From assembly GCA_947463095.1 (NCBI GenBank), contig CANHRE010000024.1, positions 1 to 35,575 of the forward strand: a DNA stretch of 35,575 nucleotides. Reading direction: 5' to 3'. Shown here piece by piece: positions 1-7,019 of this stretch. The number at the start of each line of letters is the position of its first letter. The stretch's first letter is position 1. The notes under the pieces are model-generated. The model saw only the letters and a list, made by a program, of their open reading frames with translations. It did not search any database and was not told the DNA's origin. The position numbers and the translations under genes are program-made. The DNA is from Flavobacteriales bacterium. Lineage in GTDB: Bacteria > Bacteroidota > Bacteroidia > NS11-12g > UBA955.

Positions 1-1
1 G

Positions 2-892
2 GAAGTGATGCTGAACAACATGTATTTCAACGGAAATGAAGCCCTGTGGCAATTGTTTACCCATGCGGGAAAGGGACGTTACGACGTGCTTTCTGTTGCC
101 AACAACCACATGTTGGATCAGGGTTATTCAGGACTTGAAGCCACACTTCAATTTCTGGGAAACAAGGGTGTTACGGCCGTTGGCGCAAGGATGGATCCAT
201 TGTTCCGTCCTGAAAGCAACCTGATGCGGCGCGCCGGCATCACCTTTGGTTTTTCCGCGTGGACCTATTCACTGAACACCTGCACACCTGACCATGAAAA
301 ACCATGGTGCACGAACCTGCTTCCGTTGAATGTGGCGGAGGCCGATTTAAGCCCGCTGTATGCAGAAGCAGCGGCATTGCGCCACGCAGGAGCTGAGGTG
401 CTGGTGCTTTCGCTGCACGGGGGCAACGCCTATCAGGCATTCCCACAACAACATGTGATGCATAACTACAGGATGATTATGGAAAAAACCGGCGCTGAAC
501 TCATTATTGGAACCCATCCGCACAATCCACAACCTTGGGAGTTTTACCGTTATCAAAATCCTGATGGACCTGGAATGAAGACTGGCCTCATCATCTATTC
601 ACCCGGAGATTTTATTGCTTATGATATTTTCAAGTGGTGTCATCTGCCCAGTACCTACCGTGTAGGGTTCAACCGCACAGAACAAGGAGTTCGCATTACA
701 TCTTTTGAGCCGCGGTTCTGGTATCTGGGGTTGTTTGGCGGCAAGGAGTTGCGCCTGCATGATGCTTTGCTTGCGCAGGCACAGGTCACCTGGCGTGGAT
801 GGCCTAAAAAAAATCAAAGGGAGTTTATGGAATTGATGCGCTTTCAACAGCATACATTTCCGGCTCAAAACCGCATCTTTGAAACACCTTGA
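2..892 (+). CDS. CapA-family (poly-gamma-glutamate synthesis type) protein, 5' partial
   Basis: The reading frame is already open at the left edge, so the N-terminus lies outside the window; about 296 codons are visible. The family has a calcineurin-like metallophosphatase fold. Visible family blocks are VANNHMLDQGYSG near the start (the usual (L/V)ANNH..D.G motif), then VLSLHGGNAYQAFP where many relatives have HWG.E, then IIGTHPHNPQPWEFY (the G.HPH..QP.E motif). The motif order matches the second half of CapA proteins, which act in capsule or polyglutamate formation, although many homologues are functionally uncharacterised. The stop codon TGA overlaps the TTG start of the next gene by three bases, so the two are probably translationally coupled and part of an envelope-polysaccharide locus extending to the left. 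The family call is firm; the polymer involved is not known. Confidence 0.85.
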   Translation, partial: EVMLNNMYFNGNEALWQLFTHAGKGRYDVLSVANNHMLDQGYSGLEATLQFLGNKGVTAVGARMDPLFRPESNLMRRAGITFGFSAWTYSLNTCTPDHEKPWCTNLLPLNVAEADLSPLYAEAAALRHAGAEVLVLSLHGGNAYQAFPQQHVMHNYRMIMEKTGAELIIGTHPHNPQPWEFYRYQNPDGPGMKTGLIIYSPGDFIAYDIFKWCHLPSTYRVGFNRTEQGVRITSFEPRFWYLGLFGGKELRLHDALLAQAQVTWRGWPKKNQREFMELMRFQQHTFPAQNRIFETP

Positions 893-2016
893 AACAGCGT
901 CCCTACCGAGTTTGCCACTTAAGCAGCCTGCACGTAGCCAAGGATACGCGCATCTTTTATAAATGCTGCAGAAGCCTGGCCCGGCATTATGAGGTTACGC
1001 TGATTGCTGTTCACGATAAAGAGGAACGGGTTGACGGGGTCAGGATAGTCCCGTTCAGAAGGTTGAAAAAACGTTACTGGGAAATGCTCACCGCCTCGCT
1101 TCGCATGTTTCCCAAGGCGCTGCGGGTCAAGGCAAACTTATATCACCTCCACGACCCAGAGCTGATTCCCTGTGGTCTCTGGTTGCGTTTGCTGGGTAAA
1201 AAGGTCATCTTCGATGTACACGAACACTTTGCTGCCGATATTTACGACAAGCCCTGGATACGCCAAAAGAAGCTACTGGCGGGCATATACGCTTTTTGGG
1301 AAAAACGCGCGGCAAAACGATTTGAACTAATCCTAGCAGAGCGCTCCTATGCCCCACACTATGCAGCGCTTGGAGCCCGCTATACGGTGGTGCTGAATTA
1401 TCCTGATGAGCCTTTTTTTAGGCAGTTCAGAATCCTTAACGAACGGCCTGCAACAAACTTGTTTTACATAGGAATTCTGCTGGAAAGCAGAGGGCTGTTG
1501 CATATTGCCGAGGCGCTTTGGATACTCAAACAAGGAGGGCGCATATTCCATTTTCATTGCGTAGGAGCGCTGTATTCTTCTCTGGCCCATAAGCTTGAAT
1601 CATTGCCTTTTTATCCTGAGGTAAAAGACCAGATGACCTTTTATGGCCGTTGTGACTTGCCCGAGGGATACCGACTGAGCATGAACATGGGAATTGGTTT
1701 GTGCATCATCAAGCGCATGAAGAACTCGGAATGGAGTTACCCAACAAAAATGTTCGAATACATGAGCGTGGGGCTACCAGTAATCACCTCCGACTTTGAA
1801 TTATACCGCAGTGTGGTAGAACGTCATGCCTGCGGGCGCTGTGTAAACCCGGACAATCCGAAACAGCTGGCAGAGCAGATTTTAACACTGGCTGACAACC
1901 CCATGCTGCGCATGGACATGGCAAGGAACGGCGTTCAGGCTGTAACATCGTACTACTCCTGGAAATCACAGGAGCAGAAACTGCTGTCGTTGTACGAAAG
2001 GCTCAGTAAATCTTAG
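889..2016 (+). CDS. Glycosyltransferase family 4 (GT-B fold)
   Basis: This 375-residue protein should transfer a sugar from an activated donor to a surface glycan or glycolipid. The N-terminal acceptor half has the pattern CHLSSLHVAKDTRIFYKCC, typical of Bacteroidota GT4 enzymes that begin with H.(T/S)S.H...DTRIF, followed by YHLHDPELIP and IFDVHEH. The C-terminal donor half has TKMFEYMSVGLPVITSDF, matching the family's K.FEY...G.PVI nucleotide-sugar binding block. No signal peptide or membrane helix is evident, so it is probably cytoplasmic or peripheral. The start is a TTG overlapping the upstream stop; the protein aligns to the family from its first residues, which supports this start. Its 3' end overlaps the convergent lipoprotein gene by four bases. 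Donor and acceptor cannot be deduced. Confidence 0.9.
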   Translation: MKQRPYRVCHLSSLHVAKDTRIFYKCCRSLARHYEVTLIAVHDKEERVDGVRIVPFRRLKKRYWEMLTASLRMFPKALRVKANLYHLHDPELIPCGLWLRLLGKKVIFDVHEHFAADIYDKPWIRQKKLLAGIYAFWEKRAAKRFELILAERSYAPHYAALGARYTVVLNYPDEPFFRQFRILNERPATNLFYIGILLESRGLLHIAEALWILKQGGRIFHFHCVGALYSSLAHKLESLPFYPEVKDQMTFYGRCDLPEGYRLSMNMGIGLCIIKRMKNSEWSYPTKMFEYMSVGLPVITSDFELYRSVVERHACGRCVNPDNPKQLAEQILTLADNPMLRMDMARNGVQAVTSYYSWKSQEQKLLSLYERLSKS

Positions 2017-2405
2017 GGGCAGTTGTTGATGGCATTGGACGCCACACTTCCCCATTTTAAATACTCTTCAAGCTCTTTACCCTTGTATTTCTTCTCATAT
2101 GCTTCCAGGCGGGTAACCACCTTGCCGCGCTCTTCCCAAAGGGCCTGATCTGGCGGTCCGTCGCCGGATTTGTTCAGCTTGCAATTCACCAGATAATAGG
2201 CTTCTAAATCGGATGCGTATGGCAAGCGCGATGGAATGCCAATGCTGTTTAATTGTTCGTCTTTAGCAGGAGCAGCCTGGTCATTGGTGCTGGTGGTGCC
2301 TGATGAAGCAGTAGGTTCGCCATTGCTGTCCTGCCGCACTTTTTGGGTACATGCGGAGGCTCCTGTTATTAATACAATGGCAACAAACAGATATAAGGTT
2401 TTCAT
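2013..2405 (-). CDS. Small lipoprotein of unknown function
   Basis: This is a 130-residue protein. A short basic N-terminus and a hydrophobic stretch end in GASAC, giving a lipoprotein signal peptide with lipidated Cys19. The next 30 residues are a low-complexity Ser/Thr/Asn/Gln linker. A small folded region follows, with YYLVNCKLNKSG and a final NNCP, so two cysteines remain after lipidation and could form a disulfide in the periplasm or outside the cell. I do not recognise the family. A perfect TAnnTTTG promoter box lies five bases before the ATG, so the gene is probably transcribed alone. It is tail to tail with the glycosyltransferase, overlapping by four bases. Confidence 0.75.
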   Translation of the reverse strand: MKTLYLFVAIVLITGASACTQKVRQDSNGEPTASSGTTSTNDQAAPAKDEQLNSIGIPSRLPYASDLEAYYLVNCKLNKSGDGPPDQALWEERGKVVTRLEAYEKKYKGKELEEYLKWGSVASNAINNCP

Positions 2406-2410
2406 GGCTT

Positions 2411-2418
2411 CAAAAATA
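2411..2418 (-). promoter_or_regulatory. -7 promoter box of the lipoprotein gene
   Basis: Read on the minus strand this is TATTTTTG, a full match to the Bacteroidota -7 consensus TAnnTTTG. Only five bases separate it from the ATG at 2405, so the transcript would start at or within a few bases of the start codon. No clear -33 TTG is visible. Confidence 0.5.
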
Positions 2419-2439
2419 ATCCTTGTGGTTTAATTCCAG

Positions 2440-5256
2440 TTAATAGCTCAGGTACATGCTTTTGGTCTTGTACAGATCGCGGAATCCCGGATCCTTCAGG
2501 TCATGCACGAAAACAATCTCTTCGCCGGTGCTTTTCATTTCCGGTCCGAGTTCACGACTAACGCCTGGGAATTTACTAAAGGAGAATACGGGTTTCTTGA
2601 TGGCCCATCCTTGGGGGCGTTCAGGAATCACAAAATCCTTCACCTTCATCACACCCAGCATCACTTTGGTAGCCAGATTGATGTAGGGCACATCATAGGC
2701 TTTGCAAATAAATGGAACCGTGCGGCTGGCCCTGGGATTGGCTTCGATGACGTAAACCTTTTCGTTTTTGATGGCGAACTGGATGTTCAGCAATCCTTTC
2801 ACCTGAAGGGCTCTGGCTAGTTTTTCCGTGTAGGTTTCCATTTGGTGGATGACCTCCTTGCTCAGACCGTAGGGAGGAAGCACGGCGTTGCTGTCGCCAC
2901 TGTGGATACCGGCTGGTTCTATGTGTTCCATCAGGCCGAGGATGTGGATGTGTTCCCCGTCGCTGATGCAATCACTTTCAGCTTCTTCGGCGCGGTCCAG
3001 AAAATGGTCAATGAGCACGCGGTTTCCGGGCAGGTCGCCAAGCAATTTTACAACAGCACGTTCCAGATCTTCATCGTTGATGACAATGACCATACCTTGC
3101 CCTCCTAACACATAACTGGGGCGCACCAACACGGGGTATCCAACTTCGTTGGCAATGCGTATGGCCTCATCGGCATCAAGGGCTACGCCGTACTTTGGAT
3201 AGGGAATGTCCAGGGCTGCCAGCAGGTCGCTGAAGCGTCCGCGGTCTTCGGCAATGTCCATGTTGTCATAAGATGTTCCGATAATTGGTATGCCGTGCTC
3301 ATGAAACTTCTCGGCCAGTTTTAATGCAGTCTGACCACCGAGTTGAACAATTACCCCTTCCGGCTTCTCATTGGCAATCAATTCCCTCAGGTGCTCCCAG
3401 TAAACAGGCTCGAAATACAGTTTGTCGGCCATGTCAAAATCAGTACTTACCGTTTCCGGGTTGCAGTTCACCATGATGGCCTCATATCCCACTTCGCGCG
3501 CGGCGAGGATGCCGTGTACACAACTGTAGTCGAACTCGATTCCCTGTCCTATTCTATTCGGTCCGCTGCCCAGTACAATCACCTTTTTCCGGTCGCTGAA
3601 CACGCTTTCGTTTTCACCGTCGAAGGTGCTGTAGAAGTAGTTTGTAGGGCTGGGAAATTCGGCGCTGCAGGTATCTACCATCTTATAAACCCGGCGGATG
3701 TTGAGGGCTTGACGTTTTTCAAAAACATCGTCCTCGGTGCAGTTACCCATCAGCCAGGATATCTGGTAATCGCTGAAACCTTTCTCCTTGGCCAGGCGCA
3801 GCAGGGCTTCCGGGATGTTGGCCACCTGGTAGCGGCGTATTTCCGTTTCGGTTTTCACCAGGTCGCTTATTTGCTCCAGAAACCAGCGGTCTATACGTGT
3901 TATTTTATGTATGGATGTAAGCGGAACGCCCATGGAAATGGCGTCCTTCAGTTTGAACAGGCGATCCCAGCTGGCATATTCCAGCGCGTGCAGCAGCTCA
4001 TCCAGGTTGCGGCTGCTTTTCCCGTCTGCGCCCAGGCCATGGCGTCCTATTTCCAGGCTTTGACAGGCTTTTTGAAGGGCTTCCTGAAAGCTGCGACCGA
4101 TGGCCATTACTTCGCCCACACTCTTCATTTGGAATCCCAGGCGGCGATCTGCCCCATGAAATTTATCGAAGTTCCAGCGGGGAATTTTTACAATTACGTA
4201 ATCAATGGCGGGCTCAAAAAACGCGCTGGTGGTTTTGGTTACTGGGTTATTGAGCTCATCCAGGTAATAACCAATGGCCAGCTTCGCGGCAATTTTGGCA
4301 ATGGGGTAGCCTGTTGCTTTTGAAGCCAGCGCAGAACTGCGGCTCACGCGCGGATTAATTTCCACCGCGATAATTTCTTCGGTATCTGGGTTTACGCTGA
4401 ACTGTACGTTGCAGCCGCCTGCAAAGACCCCCATGCTGCGCATCATTTTGAAAGCCATGTCGCGCATGCGCTGGTAGGTTACATCACTCAGTGTCATGGC
4501 CGGTGCTACCGTGATGCTGTCGCCCGTATGGATGCCCATAGGGTCGAAGTTTTCGATGGTGCAGATTACCGCAATGTCGTCTTTGCTGTCGCGAAGTAGT
4601 TCTAATTCGTATTCCTTCCAGCCCAATACAGCTTGTTCTACCAGTACTTCATGCACCGGACTGGCTTCTAGTCCGCGTTGAAGGGCAGCATCAAATTCTT
4701 CCTTTTTATACACGATGGAACCACCGGTTCCTCCCAGGGTATAACTGGGGCGAATCACCAGCGGGAATCCTATGCGTTGGGCAATTTCTTTTCCCTCCAG
4801 AAAGCTGTTGGCAATTTGGCTGGTGGCTACACCTACACCCAATTCTCCCATCAACTGCCGGAACTTCTCCCGGTCTTCCATGCGGTCGATGGCTTCAATG
4901 TTTACACCGATAATCCGGCAGTTGTATTGCTGCCAGATGCCCAATTCATCACACTCCTTGGCCAGATTCAGTGCGGTTTGGCCGCCCATGGTAGGCAATA
5001 CTGCATCAATCTGTCGCTCCTGAAGGATTTTCTCTATGCTCTGGGGTGTTAATGGCCACAAATACACATGATCCGCATTCAGCTTGTCGGTCATGATGGT
5101 GGCGGGATTGCTGTTAATAAGGCTCACTTCAATCCCTTCTTCACGGAGGGAACGGGCCGCCTGACTTCCAGAATAATCAAACTCGCAGGCCTGCCCGATG
5201 ATAATGGGTCCGGAACCGATAATGAGTACACTTTTGATTTCAGGATCTTTAGGCAT
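2440..5256 (-). CDS. carB: Carbamoyl-phosphate synthase large subunit, short form without the C-terminal regulatory domain
   Basis: CarB makes carbamoyl phosphate from bicarbonate, ammonia delivered by CarA, and two ATP, feeding pyrimidine and arginine synthesis. The 938 residues show the internal duplication of the family: the first synthetase half opens with GSGPIIIGQACEFDYSG, the second (near residue 560) with GSGPNRIGQGIEFDYSC. Each half carries ATP-grasp motifs such as RPSYTLGGTGG and RPSYVLGGQGM, and the metal-binding EINPR and EANPR. The protein ends at FRDLYKTKSMYLSY just after the second synthetase domain. The roughly 120-residue MGS-like domain that binds UMP, IMP and ornithine in the 1073-residue E. 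coli enzyme is therefore missing. Short CarB proteins are known in Bacteroidota, so this is probably lineage-typical and not damage. carA is not in the window. A -7 box sits 16 bases before the ATG. Confidence 0.97.
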   Translation of the reverse strand: MPKDPEIKSVLIIGSGPIIIGQACEFDYSGSQAARSLREEGIEVSLINSNPATIMTDKLNADHVYLWPLTPQSIEKILQERQIDAVLPTMGGQTALNLAKECDELGIWQQYNCRIIGVNIEAIDRMEDREKFRQLMGELGVGVATSQIANSFLEGKEIAQRIGFPLVIRPSYTLGGTGGSIVYKKEEFDAALQRGLEASPVHEVLVEQAVLGWKEYELELLRDSKDDIAVICTIENFDPMGIHTGDSITVAPAMTLSDVTYQRMRDMAFKMMRSMGVFAGGCNVQFSVNPDTEEIIAVEINPRVSRSSALASKATGYPIAKIAAKLAIGYYLDELNNPVTKTTSAFFEPAIDYVIVKIPRWNFDKFHGADRRLGFQMKSVGEVMAIGRSFQEALQKACQSLEIGRHGLGADGKSSRNLDELLHALEYASWDRLFKLKDAISMGVPLTSIHKITRIDRWFLEQISDLVKTETEIRRYQVANIPEALLRLAKEKGFSDYQISWLMGNCTEDDVFEKRQALNIRRVYKMVDTCSAEFPSPTNYFYSTFDGENESVFSDRKKVIVLGSGPNRIGQGIEFDYSCVHGILAAREVGYEAIMVNCNPETVSTDFDMADKLYFEPVYWEHLRELIANEKPEGVIVQLGGQTALKLAEKFHEHGIPIIGTSYDNMDIAEDRGRFSDLLAALDIPYPKYGVALDADEAIRIANEVGYPVLVRPSYVLGGQGMVIVINDEDLERAVVKLLGDLPGNRVLIDHFLDRAEEAESDCISDGEHIHILGLMEHIEPAGIHSGDSNAVLPPYGLSKEVIHQMETYTEKLARALQVKGLLNIQFAIKNEKVYVIEANPRASRTVPFICKAYDVPYINLATKVMLGVMKVKDFVIPERPQGWAIKKPVFSFSKFPGVSRELGPEMKSTGEEIVFVHDLKDPGFRDLYKTKSMYLSY

Positions 5257-5272
5257 GGTCAGATAAATTGCG

Positions 5273-5280
5273 CAAAGTTA
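5273..5280 (-). promoter_or_regulatory. -7 promoter box of carB
   Basis: The minus strand reads TAACTTTG, a full match to TAnnTTTG, 16 bases before the carB ATG. No convincing -33 TTG is seen at the usual distance. An interrupted dyad lies further upstream at 5314-5326. Confidence 0.5.
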
Positions 5281-5298
5281 GCAAAATAGAAGGGCGCC

Positions 5299-5408
5299 GG
5301 CTTTGAGGTGTATATGTTGAGAACATGGTCAAAGATGGAAATTAGCTTCTGCATACCTTTGCTTTTTACTTTTTCCGGGGCGCCAGTTCCGGATCGGGCC
5401 TCAAAGCC
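5299..5408. repeat. Long-range 10-bp inverted repeat in the carB upstream region
   Basis: GGCTTTGAGG at 5299-5308 is the exact reverse complement of CCTCAAAGCC at 5399-5408. Each arm is preceded by a copy of GGGCGCC, immediately (5292-5298) on the left and 14 bases earlier (5378-5384) on the right. The arms would pair in a transcript of either strand and lie just before the terminator-like hairpin at 5413-5440. The 90-base interior holds the dyad ATGTTgagAACAT (5314-5326) and a plus-strand TACCTTTG box (5354-5361). No protein-coding gene is supported in 5257-5457. Confidence 0.5.
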
Positions 5409-5412
5409 AATA

Positions 5413-5440
5413 AAAAAAGCCGCTGATCAGCGGCTTTTTT
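5413..5440 (-). terminator. Intrinsic terminator after the YqaE/Pmp3 lipoprotein gene (symmetrical, could act both ways)
   Basis: GCCGCTGA at 5419-5426 is followed directly by its complement TCAGCGGC (5427-5434), with six A before and six T after. Allowing a small loop, this is a GC-rich stem with a U-run on either strand. Its main client is the minus-strand gene ending at 5458. A plus-strand RNA from the box at 5354 would also stop here. Confidence 0.8.
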
Positions 5441-5457
5441 ATGGTGCAATAAATCGC

Positions 5458-6060
5458 TTAAATTTCTCCTAAGATGACCAGAATGGCGTAAATGAAACCG
5501 GGTAGCCAGAACAGTATAGTCAGCAAAAGGCTAATCCAGAAGTGATTGGTGATTTCCCGTTCATACAGCAGCACGCCGAGAAAGGGAATAAAAAACGCTA
5601 CAATGAGGTACAACAAGGTGCTGTCATCTTCATTCCATGCGGAATTATTCGACCGCTGAACCATCTTAGCACTGGCAAAAGCAGCGGCGTGCCTAAACTG
5701 AACTGCCGTGTTTTTGCTGTTCAAGGTCTTGGAGCGCGTCATGGTTCCATCAGGTGAAAAACCACCAGTTTCTTGTGGTTTGTTCCTGCTTGTAACCACT
5801 GATGTTGCAGGATTAGGGGTGCTCCATTCAACCTTTTGCTGCACTGGTTTCATGGTGGATAAGCGAAGCGGGATTTCTGGTTTTGCGCTTTTTGGGTTTT
5901 GAGCAACTGCTGTTTTGTGGTTTTTACCGAATAGGTTCAGCTGCACTTGATAACCCGAGCTGTAGCGGCGTTTGGTAAGGGAGAAATTGCTTGCGCAGGA
6001 ACTGAGCAAGGAGGCTGAGATAAATACAGCGGTAATGGTTTTTAGAAAACGATTGTTCAT
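5458..6060 (-). CDS. Lipoprotein with C-terminal YqaE/Pmp3 membrane domain
   Basis: This is a 200-residue protein with two parts. The N-terminus has a lipoprotein signal ending in LLSSC (lipidated Cys22). Residues 23-148 form a polar, probably flexible region with no recognised domain. Residues 149-200 match the YqaE/Pmp3 (UPF0057) family: YLIVAFFIPFLGVLLY and then FWISLLLTILFWLPGFIYAI form two membrane hairpin helices with the usual IP.LGV and LPG.IYA signatures. Family members are normally about 55 residues and linked to membrane potential and salt stress in yeast and plants; the bacterial role is unclear. A longer reading from GTG at 6072 is possible, but the ATG at 6060 starts directly at the signal peptide. 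It lies downstream of thyA with an 81-base gap and ends in the terminator at 5413-5440. Confidence 0.82.
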   Translation of the reverse strand: MNNRFLKTITAVFISASLLSSCASNFSLTKRRYSSGYQVQLNLFGKNHKTAVAQNPKSAKPEIPLRLSTMKPVQQKVEWSTPNPATSVVTSRNKPQETGGFSPDGTMTRSKTLNSKNTAVQFRHAAAFASAKMVQRSNNSAWNEDDSTLLYLIVAFFIPFLGVLLYEREITNHFWISLLLTILFWLPGFIYAILVILGEI

Positions 6061-6141
6061 AGGTAAATACACTTGATTGGTGCAATTTACTGGTTGCGAT
6101 GAACACTTATTTCTATCGGGGTAAAATCACCCGCAGAACTG

Positions 6142-6945
6142 TCAAACAGCAACAGGGGCTTTGATGGCGGGCCAGGGGTCGTATTGTTCCAGGCTGAAGT
6201 CTTCGTAGGTGAAGGCATACAGGTCCTGAACAGCCGGGTTGAGTCGCATCACAGGATAGGGGCGGGGTTCGCGCGACAATTGGAGGGTAACCTGCTCAAA
6301 GTGGTTGTTGTAGATGTGCGCATCGCCAAAGGTGTGGACGAATTCACCGGGCTTCAGTCCGCAAACTTGGGCCATCATCATGGTGAGCAGCGCATAGCTG
6401 GCGATGTTGAATGGCACGCCGAGGAACAGATCTGCGCTGCGTTGATACAGCTGGCAACTCAGAGTGCCTTTGGCTACATAGAACTGAAACAGGCAATGGC
6501 AGGGCATCAGGGCCATACGATCCAGTTCGCCCACGTTCCAGGCACTCACCAGGATGCGACGGCTGTCGGGTTGGTTTTTTATGAGGTGCAAAGCCTCGGA
6601 AATCTGGTCAATGGTTCTGCCATCTGTTGTTTCCCAGCTGCGCCACTGTTTGCCATACACCGGTCCCAGATTTCCTTGTGCATCAGCCCATTCATCCCAG
6701 ATGCTTACGCCGTGTTCTTTCAGGAACGCGGTATTGGTATCGCCCCGCAAAAACCACAATAACTCGTAGACGATGCTTTTCAGGTGCACCTTTTTGGTGG
6801 TAATCAGCGGGAAACCCTGTTGCAGATCGAAGCGCAGTTGACCACCCAACATGCTGCGGGTACCTGTGCCTGTGCGGTCAGATTTGTCGGTGCCATGTTC
6901 CAACACATGGTGCAGAAAGGATTCATACTGACCGCTGTTTTGCAT
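6142..6945 (-). CDS. thyA: Thymidylate synthase
   Basis: ThyA methylates dUMP to dTMP using methylene-tetrahydrofolate, yielding dihydrofolate, in the cytoplasm. The 267 residues match the usual 264-residue bacterial enzyme end to end. Visible signatures are DRTGTGT (phosphate-binding arginine loop), [10 protein letters not shown], the active-site block [12 protein letters not shown] with nucleophile Cys149, then [18 protein letters not shown] with the conserved QRS.D..LG.PFN block, and DAHIYNNH. The start is ATG at 6945. A dihydrofolate reductase gene, often adjacent to thyA, is not visible. A short GC-rich dyad follows the stop near 6115-6133 but lacks a U-run. Confidence 0.98.
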   Translation of the reverse strand: MQNSGQYESFLHHVLEHGTDKSDRTGTGTRSMLGGQLRFDLQQGFPLITTKKVHLKSIVYELLWFLRGDTNTAFLKEHGVSIWDEWADAQGNLGPVYGKQWRSWETTDGRTIDQISEALHLIKNQPDSRRILVSAWNVGELDRMALMPCHCLFQFYVAKGTLSCQLYQRSADLFLGVPFNIASYALLTMMMAQVCGLKPGEFVHTFGDAHIYNNHFEQVTLQLSREPRPYPVMRLNPAVQDLYAFTYEDFSLEQYDPWPAIKAPVAV

Positions 6946-6970
6946 GAGGCGAAAGTACGGAAGGGATAAA

Positions 6971-6996
6971 AAAAAACCACCCCATTACGGGGTGGT
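6971..6996 (-). terminator. Intrinsic terminator of the TonB-dependent receptor gene
   Basis: An eight-base stem, ACCACCCC (6976-6983) with GGGGTGGT (6989-6996), encloses a five-base loop. On the minus strand the stem is followed by a run of T (plus-strand A's from 6968). It lies 24 bases after the receptor stop codon and 25 bases before thyA, so it separates the two units. Confidence 0.88.
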
Positions 6997-7019
6997 CTTT
7001 GGGTATAGAAATGTTTCCT

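Noticed and set aside
3343-4323. Open frame of 326 codons on the plus strand opposite carB
   Set aside because: It lies wholly inside carB on the other strand, has no recognisable domain or promoter, and carB is an unmistakable full gene.
5366-5410. GC-rich stretch upstream of carB considered as a tRNA fragment or attachment site
   Set aside because: No T-loop, anticodon arm or CCA-like end can be folded, and no integrase or direct repeat is nearby.
6105-6140. Hairpin CGGGG...CACCCG after thyA considered as a terminator
   Set aside because: The stem is short and imperfect and no U-run follows on the minus strand.
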